A stretch of 64,000 nt of DNA from Dimorphilus gyrociliatus (taxonomy: Eukaryota > Annelida > Polychaeta > Dinophilidae): NCBI GenBank assembly GCA_904063045.1, contig CAJFCJ010000005.1, forward strand, positions 4,358,689 to 4,422,688, in the 5' to 3' direction. Within the stretch, counting starts at the first letter, position 1. Every line of letters begins with the position of its first letter. This document shows positions 39,073-51,896 of this stretch, in pieces. The notes beneath the pieces are model-generated. The model saw only the letters and a program-made list of their open reading frames with translations, was not told the DNA's origin and searched no databases. A program made the position numbers and the translations under genes.

Positions 39073-40507
39073 TCCAGCTAGTCAAAGAGTTTTAAATCTT
39101 TCATTCACCCTCTCTCTGTTCCTCTCCCGATCAAGAGATGTTTACAATTAATTATATAAATTATGGTTCTAGTCTGGTTTATCCTCGCGCTGTAGTTTAC
39201 CCTATTGAATTTTCCTCTTGGAGCAGGTAACACATTCGACTAGAGGGGTGTGGTTCCCTGATCAATAATTTATGTAATTATTTTCTTTTTAATTCTGTGC
39301 CTTTTTTTCTTTTTTACCTTTTGCATTTATACTCAAAACAGTGATTCCTTAATGTCTATGCATGCTTGCATGATTTCATTCCAAACAAATTAATTTACTT
39401 AATAAGGTCATCTCTCTTTTCCCATTTAATTTATATTATTCATTTATATATACAGTATACTGTATATGAATGTAAAGTACAATCTAGAGAATTAATCTCT
39501 TTAGTCCTATATCTACCTTTGGAAAATTCTCTTGCTTTTTGGTTTTTTATATTTCATATTTTTTCAACATTCAATATAAGGATTCTCTTTACTATTCTCC
39601 TTAATAAATGTTACATTTATTAATATCTAGTACAGTGTGAGACATCTACTGTGTAATTTGTATATGCCGTATATATACCTTATATACGCTATTCTTTATA
39701 GCTGTTAGCTCAATAGAGCCTATTTCTCAGCCTGTCTAATGGATTTCTTTTGTTTTCTAAAGGCAATGTCGCTATCTTGTTAAAAAAATTAGAATGTAAA
39801 CGTCAGTTGAAATGAATATTTAGTAACGATACTACTCTACAAACAATTAGAATGCTTGTACGGATAATTTATACGCTTTCTTTAACATGTTTTAATAAGA
39901 TATCTTCACCTGGTCTTTCTTTCCTTCTCCTTTTCGAATGCAGGGTAACAGTCTTTAGACTACTCAAATTCGAAATGGAAAATTTTCACCAAGTTCATCT
40001 ATTTTTTATTTCAATTCGAATTTAAAGCTTCGATATTTCCGGTTATTAACACAAAAAACAATAACGCATTTCTCCGACCTCTCGACTGACCTAGTTAAAA
40101 ACATCACAATAAGCATTAATTCAATTTTTTTTTATTATCAAAAATTCCACAAGTGTTTTACTTATTACGATTAATGGAGATAAAAATTGGAGAGAAATAG
40201 GACTACAGTTGAAAGCGATTGTCTCATTAAAATGACAATAACCGTCTTTTAAGAAGGAAAAATGCGAATTTAGGAAGAGAGAAAGAGAAAGAACGTCTTG
40301 GAAAATATGAAAAAGAAAATGGGTAATCATTCGATAATAAGTCACTAATTCGTAATATTTTGCTCTTAATCTTATCATAAAGATATTTACTATTATCAAT
40401 AGCGATAAGAGAAAGAATTCATACTTAAATAAAGAGAGTAAAATCAATTAAATCAATTAATCAACACTGCTGTAAAGTTGTTTGGGTATACTTTTGAATA
40501 TACAAAC
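39073..40507. other. Intergenic region between stomatin copy 1 and CBM14 gene 2
   Basis: No gene seen. AT-rich with a TATACAGTATACTGTATA palindrome near 39450-39470. The minus-strand open frame at 40121-40447 has no family resemblance or splice support. Confidence 0.5.
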
Positions 40508-41427
40508 ATGCGAAAGATAGCTACAATCCTTCTTCCACTTTTCGGTATTTTTCATTCATTGCCCTCTTCACCTGTTTCATTAGTCCTATTTTATAGCTTA
40601 CACTCTGGCCAACGATTGCATTGGTAAACCCGACGGAACTCATGTTCACCAAGCTTGTAATTACTATGTAGAATGTCGTAATCAACAAGAAGTTCCCGTC
40701 TATTGTAATCCACCATCGGTTTATAATCATGTGAAGAGAAAATGCGATAAGTAAGTTATATTCTGTTCATTCTATCCGGCAAATTTGTTCGGATAATAAC
40801 GAGAAAATCACCGATCAGTCCTCAGAACACACCACCTCCTTGCGGAGCTGAAGAGAAGTGCGATGGTTTGCCAAACGGAAGGTATCCCCTATTGAATCTT
40901 CAATGCCAATGCTATTTTACTTGTCAAGGAGGCACAAACATTGGAACCCAATGCTGTCCAAATAGTTAATATTTCATTCAATAATTAATCCAAAATGAAT
41001 ATCGTTTGTAATCCATCTTTTCCTTTGAAATTCATTTATATTAGATTTGGTTTGGGATGTATTTACCGATGTATGTAATTGGCCAAATCTAACGCCTCCA
41101 CCTTGCGGAACTAAACCACCAGAGATTCCTCTTCCCACTACAGCAGCACCCCTGCCTACTACTAACACACCAAAGCCTGCTACTACTCAGGGTGCAATTC
41201 CTCAAACAACTTCACAATTTGGCTGTCCGCCTACCAATTTTTGCCAATCAAATCAAATATGCTGCTGGCATAAACCAACTATTTCTGGTTGTTGTAACAG
41301 CGGTTTTAAATGTTGTCCATCGATAAGAGGCGATGACCATGATTGCTGTCCAGTAAATGAAGTCGGTTGTCACGAAAATGGCAGTTCTAATTGTTATTAT
41401 AATATTTTGAGAACATCTAATAAATAA
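40508..41427 (+). CDS. Fusion protein: two CBM14 chitin-binding modules plus a granulin-like domain
   Basis: Exons 40508-40544 (MRKIATILLPLF, signal peptide), 40597-40750, 40819-40964 and 41045-41427, with the same phases as CBM14 genes 1 and 3. Two peritrophin modules (CIGKPDGTHVHQACNYYVEC; CDGLPNGRYPLLNLQCQCYF to VCNW) are followed by a Pro/Thr-rich linker. In the same last exon comes a full 12-cysteine granulin-like domain (CPPTNFC, ICCWHKPTISGCCNSGFKCC, DHDCCPV, then two single Cys). That domain is very close to the single-domain peptides at 26850 and 51897, up to the ending NCYYNIL. The protein therefore couples chitin binding to a granulin-like module and is likely secreted to a chitin- or mucus-containing surface. 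Confidence 0.88.
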
Positions 41428-42236
41428 ATGAAGATCAAAAGGAATTTTTATTTTCAAAAAGTACCTGTCTATCTTTTACTCTGTTTTATTGAAGTATACC
41501 ATTAATGGTGGTATTTGACAAACATGTTTTTACTATTTCCTATGTTTTAGCATTCATTTTTTCAAGCTAGTAACATCATTGAAATACTTGAAAGATTTAG
41601 CTGAAAACAAACAAACAAACAAACAAAGCAACATTTTTTTTTCATTCATTCAAAACTCCATCTCAATTTAAAGAATTACTTCACTTCTCACTCCAAAGAG
41701 AGTATGAATAATTAATGGAACTAATTGAGTACATACTTCAACGCCAAAATCATACGCAAGCTCCATTTAATTAATTAAACATAAAGAAGAAGGGTATGAT
41801 ACATAGACAAATGGAAATTTAGTTTAAATAGGTCAACTTTCCACTTTGAACGATATCATAAATAATATATTTTAAATATGGATAGGACCGAAAAAGATCT
41901 TTTCAATAATTAAGATATAGATAATATTCATAGTAGTCACGTGCTTCAATTCTAAACTGTTTGTATTATTAGCAAACTATACTTTACAATGAATGACGTA
42001 AAAGATAAACACAAAGCACTCGTCTTTCATAGATTAAACATATCTACACATTGATTTTTCTTTCAATTTCGCTACCAATCAATCAATTGCAAAAAATCAT
42101 TTAATATAGTTATCTTCAAGATATTTAGCGTTATCAATAAAGATAAGAGAAAAAAAAAGTTCTATTTAAGTAGAATAAGTATAGAACAAATCTCTTTGAT
42201 CTTTTTGGTCATAATCCTGTTGAGAAACATTCAAAG
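41428..42236. other. Intergenic region between CBM14 genes 2 and 3
   Basis: No gene seen. It ends in sequence resembling the upstream region of CBM14 gene 2, for example a TATCAAT..GATAAGAGAAA block near 42130-42155 also found near 40395-40415. This fits tandem duplication of the gene with its promoter. Confidence 0.5.
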
Positions 42237-42938
42237 ATGATCAAGATAATTGCACTTATCTTGCCATTTTTTGGTAGATTACGATTATTATGATTTTCTT
42301 TTGTCTCTTTCAAAAATTTTCATTCTTGAAGAGTTATCGTTAAAGTCGAATATAATTTTCGTATTTCGCAGTTTACGCTTTGGCCAACGATTGCATTGGT
42401 AAACCCGACGGAACTCATATTCACCAAGCTTGTAATTACTATGTAGAATGTCGTAATCAACAAGAAGTTCCCGTCTTTTGTAATCCACCATCGGTTTATA
42501 ATCATATGAAGAGAACATGCGATAAGTAAGTTGTATTCTATTCATTCTATTCGCTAAATTTGTTCGGATAATAACGAGAAAATCACCGATCAGCCCTCAG
42601 AACACACCACCTCCTTGCGGAAATGAAGAGAAGTGCGATGATTTACCAAACGGAAGGTATCCCCTATTGAATCTTCAATGCCAATGCTATTTTACTTGTC
42701 AAGGAGGCACAAACATTGGAACCCAATGCTGTCCAAATAGTTAATATTTCATTCAATAATTAATCCAAAATGAATATCGTTTGTAATCCATCTTTTCCTT
42801 TGAAATTCATTCATATTAGGTTTGGTTTGGGATGTATTTACCGATGTATGTAATTGGCCAAATCTAACGCCTCCACCTTGCGGATCTAAACCACCAGAAG
42901 CTACTCCTACCCCTTCTCTAAAGGCTAATCCGGAATAG
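42237..42938 (+). CDS. Secreted CBM14 chitin-binding protein, truncated paralogue
   Basis: Exons 42237-42273 (MIKIIALILPFF), 42372-42525, 42594-42739 and 42820-42938, a tandem duplicate of the gene at 40508. The introns and coding sequence are almost identical through CNWPNLTPPPCG. After that the sequence departs: KPPEATPTPSLKANPE and a stop. The Pro/Thr linker is cut short and no granulin-like domain follows. The two CBM14 modules are intact, so it should still bind chitin. The break coincides with an open frame on the opposite strand (see 42906-43033). Confidence 0.87.
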
Positions 42939-43033
42939 TCGATAAATAACGTACGTAGCAACTTTACAAATTGGATCTGTTCTTCAGCCGCTTTTTGGTT
43001 TCTACAATCTAGAACTTTGACTATATCGTCCAT
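42906..43033 (-). CDS. Orphan antisense open frame, possibly a displaced first exon
   Basis: ATG at 43033, about 41 codons (MDDIVKVLDCRNQKAAEEQI then FVKLLRTLFIDYSGLAF), followed by a possible donor GGG|GTAGGA at the junction with the CBM14 gene. Composition is protein-like and unlike the surrounding AT-rich DNA. No family is recognised and no second exon was found. It may be a piece of another gene carried in at the duplication breakpoint, or an unspliced first exon. Confidence 0.3.
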
Positions 43034-46000
43034 CGTTTAGGGTCGAAAAACGAAATTGTTGGTTTATCGTCTATATATCCAATTGGAAGTTTTTTAAATC
43101 GTTATTACAACACCTTAATACAAATATATATATAGTTTATACTGTATAAAGTATACTGTAGAACGCAATAAATGCATTAGTTGACCGTTTAAGGAATCCA
43201 TTAGGCTTTTTGGTTTCAACACTTTTTGCATTAATTATTGAATTCTTCTCTAATTATATAAAAAATATCTGAAAGAAGCTTGGTTTGTATGCGTCAGACA
43301 TAAAAAAAGTGTACGTTAGTTTGTATAGTAAACGATTACCAAGAGAGAATATAGAGACGTAACGATGTTCTAAGAACGATTATCGAAATCTTAATTAAAG
43401 TAACCAAGTAGTAATTAGTTATTATTACAATATAATTCGGTAAGGTTATGTAATCCTGCTCGATACGCACTACATCTCTTGCTTTATCTTACTGAATCTA
43501 TTTCTTTCAATTATCTTATCCGAAAAAGGTTGCTCTTTTACTGATATCATTCTGAAGACATCGTATGCAATATCATACGATTAATGAATATTTAAATTTA
43601 TTCATTAGTTCTATTAATTTCTCAGCTAATCTATTAGAAGAGAATAGTTTGTAGACCTGTTGTTTGGTAGTTTGACAGTGTTTTCCTTTTCTTTGCTCAG
43701 TTTGAGTTATATCGATGCACGCTTAACAAGGAAGGTATACTTTTATTGATATTACTATAGAGACTATCCTTTTATTCTTAATAACTGGAAGAAATGGAAG
43801 AGAAGACTACGCAATGAAATATAACCTTCTATATTTCATCAATCAGGAAATTGCCTATCTAGGATTTTTAGTGGGGAGTAAGTTTTGTTGCTAGTATAAT
43901 CATCTAATATTTGGTTCCTGTACGGATTGACTTTGAAATACTATCATCACTACTTGAGGAGCAATGAAGATGAGTTTGTCCCAAAGATTAATAATATTAT
44001 TCTAAAGCAAACACTATATTCCCAACTATCTAGATATTGCGCAACAAACGTCCTATTACAATGATTTAGCGTCGCTGCCTGCTTTTTATATTGTAGTAAA
44101 TGGAAAAATATAGTTAATAATTCTCTCTGTTAATGAAGAGAGAATTTCACGCTATTAATGAAAATTAGGAGGCAAACCCCGATAAAGCATTGACCCTGCG
44201 CACCTAGGTGGACCTAACTATAATCTATATATACAGTATATATTGTATATAAATCTTTGTTTACTTTACCCTTAAACTAATTAGACCCAACCCTAACTGT
44301 TGTAACTGTTGTATCCTTACAACCGCGCGAATGTTTCTCATGAATGCATCCTAATTAACACGTAATAATCAGGTAAGAAGAGAGTATAAATGTCATTTTA
44401 GGTAATTGTAACGATAGTAATTATTATAGTTAATTAATTAATTATCGCCAATGCACCAATCCAGATAAAATCTTTATCAATAAAACAATGCAGAGGTAAA
44501 AAATTAATGATTTTTTTTTATTTAACATTTTCACTTGACAAAAATTTTGTAATCTAATGTAAAAAACAAACAGAACAGCTCTTCTTTTTATGGAGAGAGG
44601 GAGAGAGAAGAGAGGAGGATGAGGAGGAGGAGGAGGAAAGGAAAGAGAAATAAACAGGAGAAAATATAGTCATCTTTTCTTTATGAATGAAAGCTAAAAG
44701 TGAAACGTAAGGAAAATGTAGTAATGATTGATGGATAGGTTTAAATGGGGTCAACAATCAACAACAGTAACACATTGCTGCTGAATTGCATACATTTCAA
44801 TATGTATGTTATAGATGCATGTCTAATAGATATACAGTATATATTAATACATAAATTTATACACACTGTATGTACTAATATATATTGACCGGTAAATAGG
44901 TGAGATTCCAACTATGCGTTTAATATTTAATTGTAATAATACAACATTCATAGTTCGAGTTATTTGCATAACGCTAGTATATATATAAACACCAATATAC
45001 GAATACATAAATATATGTATATATTTATAAACAACTATTATTTATTCATAGTTTTGAAGGTTTCATAAATAAAACTGCTATTGGTCATTGCCAGTTATTT
45101 TATTTATTGATTAACAAGTTATTACTGTCTAACTTTCAATATATTCAACAGAAATTGATTTATTTGGAAAAGCTGATAATATTCCAGTATGGTGCCAGTC
45201 TTATAAATAGATGGAAACCGGTTCCATTAATATGAATAAATCAGATATTGAATTAGAACCAGTCTAAAATCTCTATCGTTTTAAGCCAAACATTCGATGG
45301 TACCCTAAAAAACATAAACAACTGTTATTTGGGATAAATTCGAAATGGAAAATTCCGAAGGTAAGATTATTAGTTATTCTAGTATTTATTCGTTGTAGTT
45401 GCAGCAGCTGTATACGAACGCATACGTAAATATATAACAAAGTCATCTCCATCCTATATACAGTATATGTAAATTGTACTGTATATAAGGATAAACAGTA
45501 TACATATATTCTCTTTACTATACCAAACACGACGGATAAAGAATGAAATTATAAGAAGATTTACAATCTGCCGTGTTTGTACATTCTAATTTAAATAGTA
45601 TAATCCGTATGTAAAGTTTATATTTATCCAGTCTATCTAGGAAACATACCAACTAGTTTGTATATATAGATATACAAGTATATGTAGAGAAGGAATAGAC
45701 GTAAATTATTTATTGTTTTTAACTACTTACTTCTACCAAACATTTAAAAGGAAAAGATTAAGAAGAATGAGGAGCAGAACAGAGAGATGCTTGCCCTTTT
45801 TTTTTAATTAAAAATGAATAGTTCAAGTAACCTTGGAAACGATTTAATAATTTCAATATTCGAATCCTCCTCCTCTCCTTCTTTCTATTGCTAAATTACC
45901 ACCTATTTGGGGAACGGATACAAAAAACAACTACAATATAATTTACCTATCTAGATGGAGAGGGAAAGGGAAATCGATACGAAGGGAACTTTATAGACGG

Positions 46001-46256
46001 TGTAAAAGGAATTATTGATTCTTCATGTAAAATTGATTAATGTAATAACGTATGTATTTGTTGACTTGACAATTCATCATTTACTAATAACATTACAACT
46101 TAGAGCGTGTATTGCGTAATAAATTTATAGAGATTTACTTATAATTATCCAATTTTCTGTGTATTCTATCATCAAGTTCAACCGTATTCATAATATCATT
46201 TTTTTTCTTATTTTCTCTCTCTCTCTCTCTCTCTCCCTCTCTCTCGCTCTCTTTAG
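43034..46256. other. Intergenic region between CBM14 gene 3 and plus-strand stomatin
   Basis: No gene is supported in 3.2 kb. ACTGTATA/TACAGTATA palindromes are frequent (43138-43160, 44228-44250, 44833-44850, 45458-45500). A short telomere-like CCCAACCCTAAC occurs near 44284. The first coding exon of the downstream stomatin gene should lie here but could not be placed. Confidence 0.5.
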
Positions 46257-47473
46257 CAAGAAAATACGATAGTGAAGGCGATGATTCGGGATGTTGTGGA
46301 GTGAGTAGTTTATACATTCATCCATCCATTACATAATTTCTATTGTTCACAGATAATACTCAAAGTTATTTCATTGGTTTTAATCGTTATCACTTTCCCC
46401 ATATCAATTTGTATGACTCTGAAAATTGTACAAGAATACGAAAGAGCTGTTATGTTCAGACTTGGAAGGGTTCTACCCGGAGCCAGAGGACCTGGGATAT
46501 TTTTTATAATACCTTGCCTCGATAATTTTGTCAAGGTTGATTTACGTACAGTCTCCTTTGATGTTCCCCCTCAAGAGATTCTCACCAAGGATTCCGTAAC
46601 GGTTGCCGTAGACGCAGTTGTTTATTATAGAATATCGAATCCTATGATATCGGTGGTAAACGTTGAAGACTGTTCCCGATCGACCCGCCTCTTATCCCAA
46701 ACAACGCTGAGAAATATTTTAGGGACAAAGACCCTAAGTGATATATTATCAGAAAGAGAAACAGTTGCCACCAATATGCAGGTAGGAGAAGGGACAGAGA
46801 TAATGAAAGAAATCTCTAATTAAAATTGGAATAAATTTACTATTCCCTCTCTTCCCCTTACAGAGCGTCCTCGATGAAGGCAAGTCTTTATAAGAGGGAA
46901 ACGGACCTCTCTTTTCTTGTTGTTTATATAGAATACTGTATTTGTTAAACATTAAACAAACAAACATAACGAATGTTACATTCGTTCTATAAAAATCTAT
47001 ATACAGCGCATAAAGTCAGAATGATTATTTACCCCATTCGCTTTTATATTTAGGAACCGATCCGTGGGGTGTTAAGGTTGAAAGAGTGGAAATAAAAGAC
47101 GTTCGTCTACCAGTTCAGCTGCAAAGAGCTATGGCGGCGGAAGCCGAAGCAACTAGAGATGCTAGAGCTAAAGTAATTGCGGCCGAAGGTGAACAAAATG
47201 CCTCTAGAGCACTAAAAGAAGCGGCCGACGTAATAAGCGAAGCATCGGGTGCCCTTCAGCTAAGATACCTACAAACACTCACACAAATATCGGCAGAGAA
47301 GAATTCGACAATAATCTTCCCTCTGCCAATTGGTTAGTCATTTATTTCTATTCAAATATTTATAATCAAAATTCTTCTCTTGTAAGAATTTCCTCTTTTT
47401 TGGCGTCAATTTTTCAATCATTTCCTTCTCTATTCCAGAATTGATGAGTGCTTTTATCGAAAGGAAGAAATAA
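46257..47473 (+). CDS. Stomatin-family protein (copy 2), first exon not placed
   Basis: Exons 46257-46300 (ends SGCCG), 46353-46781, 46864-46879 (16 bases), 47054-47332 and 47439-47473. Sequence and exon sizes match copy 1: hairpin [71 protein letters not shown], end [15 protein letters not shown]. The 16-base exon is followed by AAG|GCAAGT, so this junction appears to be a GC-AG intron, whereas copy 1 has GT. The start exon (expected phase 1) lies upstream of the CT tract at 46217-46255. It faces away from copy 1, so the pair is an inverted duplication. Confidence 0.9.
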
Positions 47474-50400
47474 AGCATCGAAATTACTACGATTATATAT
47501 ATATTTTAACTTTCAATTGTCGAGAATCTCTATACGAAAACAAGAGTACATACTAACTACATACTGTATACAGTGGTGTGCGAATGTATGTATGGTATGT
47601 ATCTATCTGTATGTACCTGTATACTTTTTCTATTTAAGGCCTATATATATATAAATATGTACTGTTGTTTCTTTTTTCCTTTTTTGTTATTCTAGTATTA
47701 AATGTACTTTTTTGTTGGTTTTTTTCCTTTTGTTGTTTTTGAGATCTCTGCATTTTGAACAATGTTGAATAGTTTGTTTTTCTTTTTTTCCTCCATTTCT
47801 TTAGTTAGTTATGTAAGGGAAAAGAATTAAAACATCTTTCAACATTTGTCCTATAAATAACATACTCTTTTCAAATTTTCAACCATATATGTATATACAT
47901 AAATATATTAACTTCTACAGTATATACATCTATTGTTGACATTTCTATAAATGTACTATGAATGTATAAGGAAAACAGTTTAGTGTTTGGGAATTTCATC
48001 AAAATTTTTGATAATAAACTGCCATCGCTATAATTGAATTAATTATTTCTTACGCAACTTATACTAGACATTCGTCAGGCCCTTTTATCTTGAATTAAAT
48101 TAAATGAGGAAAGGTTAGAAGGATATAGAAGGAGGGAGGGAGGGATGAAGATTACAGGTAAGCAGGTTTTCTCCTTCTTTTTACCTCCACCGTAAACATT
48201 TTCTCATTGTTTTTCTCCCTTTGCAATTATATAATTATTAATTCATTGAAAGTAGTCCAACAATTTTATCACGTTTAGAATAATCAATATCCTCTACCGC
48301 TGTCTCTAAGATACTATAGACCTATTATTTATAAATAGGCTTATTTTTAAAACGTTTATAGCATCACTTGGAAATGAAAGGAAAAAGAGAAATCTCTCAT
48401 CAGGCGAGGTTTCTACTAAATCTATTTATAAAATATAAAATCTATATAACCCCAATACGGTTGTAAAGTATAATAGTACTATCATTTTCTTGATTAACTT
48501 TTAATTATCATAACAATATCGATATATGGAAAAAGCTTAATTTTGATGGTGGAAAATAGGCAGGAAAAATTCTCATACCATATGTCTATCGCCAGCCTTT
48601 TCAACTTGTTAACCCTAACCCTAACTCTTAGCATAACCTTTACTTAACATTAATTCATACTTTACTTACGAAAGTATGCTCTTCAATAGACTAGAACGAT
48701 TCTTTAATGGATTTTGATTTCTTTTCTTCCAAAACTACTTATACGGAAGGAGAAATCATGAGTAGTTGTTGAAAATGTAAATATACAATATACTGTATAT
48801 GTATTGAATGCGTAATTATGATTTTTCAACATTTTATAAACATTTCTCATTTCATGACCAAGACATTCAGTAATCTCTTTTAATTCTTCTTTTCTTCTTC
48901 TTCTTCTTCTTCTGATTCTTCCTGATCAGCCGTTAGGCCAATTTTAGTCTGAAAGGTTTTATTCTAGACTAATGACGTATGATAATATAGAAAGGTTACG
49001 ATTGCCGCCTGACTAGAATGGAATTATGGAAATATGTTCAAAGAAAATCTAACCCTGGAACAAACTCAATGTCTTATTATTCAGTATTTCTGGTAAAATA
49101 TCTAATGGATTAGTGATTTTAGGCTCTGTTTAAGAATTTCCAAGTACAAAACTAAAATTTTTTTCTTATTGTTAGCCAAGGGCATAAATTCATGAATATT
49201 TATGAGATATTAAAGATTACAAGGAACAAGGCAGAAAAAGGTCAATATCGTAGTTTGCGCTCATCTCGTCTGCTCTTCCCTAATTACGTCTCAAAATCGC
49301 ATAGCTAACCGTGACCTCCAACTATACGTTCCAGACGAATAATTCAACCTTTCCCAGCTGTAATTCGGCACGTATTGCAAGTTTAGTATTGAAAGTATAG
49401 CTCTTACATAATGAATTATATTTAACAATATCCGCATATTGCTGATTTAATTGAAAAAAGATCAACTATCTAACAATACACATGAAATATATAGATATAC
49501 AGTTTATTAAGAATATTCTGTGAATTCTTCTCTTAGCCGCTGTTGCGAAAGAAATTAAACGTTGATCGACTTCATAATGTATGATGAAAATATATATTGA
49601 GCAGCATACAATACCAATGTACAGCCTAACCAATCAGCTACATTCCCATTTTCATATCTGCAAATAGAACAAGAGTATAGAACGTAGAGAGAACAATGAT
49701 TAATTTCATTTCTGATGATTATCCTACTAACTTTGTATCGTAATTTGTAGAACAGAAATGCAGTTTTCCATCCGGACTAGTCCGAAGTTTTACATGAAAA
49801 TACAAGTGCCAAATGAAATTAATCCAAAATGAGATGAAAACTCCATAATAGATAATGGAATATAATTTCTGTTGAATTGTTGCTTGATATTTGAATAGGG
49901 CGAAGAGAAAATCTAGGCTTAGAATTAAAAACGATGTACACAGCGGTAAAACTGCTATCAGGTTCTATCCAGGTAGCCTATTCGTATATATAATAACGAT
50001 TATAGAATTTTAATACAATTTTTACAATAATAGATTAACTATTACTTACAAACTATCAAAGATGGTCGTCAAGCAAACCTTATGACGAAAATCACTGGAA
50101 TTGTATTCTTTCTTTATAGTTTATTGTTAATAGAAGGAAAAATATTAAAAGTCCACAAGAAATGTTACAAATTGCAATAAAACAAATTTCAAAATTGATT
50201 AAATTCTCTATGATTTTCTTTTGACAAATTTCTCTTAGTTTCTTCATGTTTAACGGAGAAATAAGCCCTATATATTCCGACATTTAGCCTATTCAATTCT
50301 TAAATAGAATAATCCGAATATATGTCATGTAAATGAGCTGTGTTGGCAGAGTATAGAAATACGCGTTATTTTTCGAATATAAACAGATATTGGAAATTAG

Positions 50401-50482
50401 ACAGATTGATGGAAACTTTTTAAAAATCGTCTCTATTAATAACAGTTTATCGATTATTGAAAACGTAAAGAATATTGAGAAA
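47474..50482. other. Intergenic region after stomatin copy 2
   Basis: No gene is supported in 3 kb. It contains (TTC)n at about 48890-48913, a short CCCTAACCCTAA tract near 48612-48626, and a stretch of higher complexity around 49240-49380 with no open frame or RNA fold that I can identify. Confidence 0.5.
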
Positions 50483-51068
50483 ATGGAATATAACGAAGAG
50501 GAATTTTGCTTAATAACTACACTTCATAAGTTGTAAGTAGTAAACAATTAATATCGAATTAATACGATTACGATATGTCTAATAATCATTACAAAGAAAT
50601 AATCCTCTCAACTATAAACTGTTACTTATGACGGCAGTCTTTGCATTAAATCTAATGATGAGTATTCAAACTATCCTCTTACACAACACTCGGCTACTGT
50701 CTACTTATCGTAAACTAATTGCAACTGGACAATATATAGCCATCGTTCAAATTGGAATTCTCCTCTCCTTTTATATAATCTTTATAAATTGCGTAATTGA
50801 TGAATCACTTGGAAAGTTGAAATTTTGTCCAAGAAATCAAGTAAAGAAAATGTAGGCTGACAGAAATTTAATATATTCTAATTAAACTGCTTGTTTCGTT
50901 TTATTTTTCTTTTATACGCTTGGAGTAGTAGAGGATTTTAAAGATGTATTGCAATGTTTATTCGCCGTCTGCCTAGTAGCTGCCATTTTAGTTTTACATT
51001 TTTACTCTACACTGGAAAGGATGAGTAGAAAGCCATGCTCCACTACTTTTGCCACCAATGTGGTTTAA
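50483..51068 (+). CDS. Small multi-pass membrane protein of unknown family
   Basis: Exon 1 is 50483-50532 (MEYNEEEFCLITTLHKL, donor GTAAGT, phase 2). Exon 2 is 50597-about 50840 with two hydrophobic segments (LLMTAVFALNLMMSIQTILL; YIAIVQIGILLSFYIIFINC). A third exon, about 50920-51068, adds a third (VLQCLFAVCLVAAILVLHFY) and ends TTFATNVV. The exon 2-3 junction does not resolve in phase with obvious sites, so the model is incomplete. No signal peptide is needed if the first segment acts as an anchor. I do not recognise the family. It sits between stomatin copy 2 and a granulin-like gene. Confidence 0.45.
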
Positions 51069-51675
51069 GCCGACATCAGAATAAGGCAATTTCACATTTT
51101 TATCAACAATACATATAAATACATAAACAGTAATATCTATCTTTGTGAAACAATGTCGAAACAATGTCAAAAACCGCGATAAGAAAAAAACATTTTTTCT
51201 TATCTTATCTCACTTTTTCTTGAACAATTCATTTTCATTTGTTTTAAAGAGACTATGAAGACAAACAACGTGATTTTAATTAATCCATTCATAGATTTTC
51301 AATTTAGGAAACTTTATATTTTACATCATTAATAGTTCTATGCTTTATGATATTCCATTCAAATAGGATTGTTAACTTTAACAATTTCATAATCATATAT
51401 GTGCAAGTTCATTTCATACACTCTCAACAGTAAATAGTCAATTATTTTCCATTCTAATATATGTATTTATTAAATACATTTGACATTCTTATTCAGAATT
51501 CGTGAATTAACAGATGGTTTTAACATAAAGATAATCTGATACTCCTCATTCACATTGGATTCTTAAATACATAGCTCTACTATTGTTATTTCAGTGAAAT
51601 GGTGTGATAAGACTGGATACATATAATGGGAAAATACAGATGGGAAAAGCTAATAGACATTTGCTTCATTTCTTT
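51069..51675. other. Intergenic region
   Basis: AT-rich, no open frame of interest and no recognisable RNA. Confidence 0.5.
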
Positions 51676-51811
51676 CCAAAAAGAATAAAGTAGATGGATG
51701 GAGAGAATGTGTAAATGTTATTAATAGTGGAAATTTGATCAGTCAAAGTTAAAACAACATAAAGATAAAGCGAAATCTATTATCTGCCATTTCCCATTGA
51801 AATTTCAGTAT

Positions 51812-51818
51812 TATAAAA
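51812..51818 (+). promoter_or_regulatory. TATA box of granulin-like copy 5
   Basis: TATAAAA, 79 bases before the ATG at 51897, identical in position to the inverted copy. With an expected start about 30 bases downstream, the 5' untranslated leader would be about 50 bases. Confidence 0.7.
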
Positions 51819-51896
51819 GGAACGGGTTGAATGAACTAATTATCCATTTCTGACTCTTTAGTAGCAGTGTACAAGGAACTACAAATCAAACCAAAA

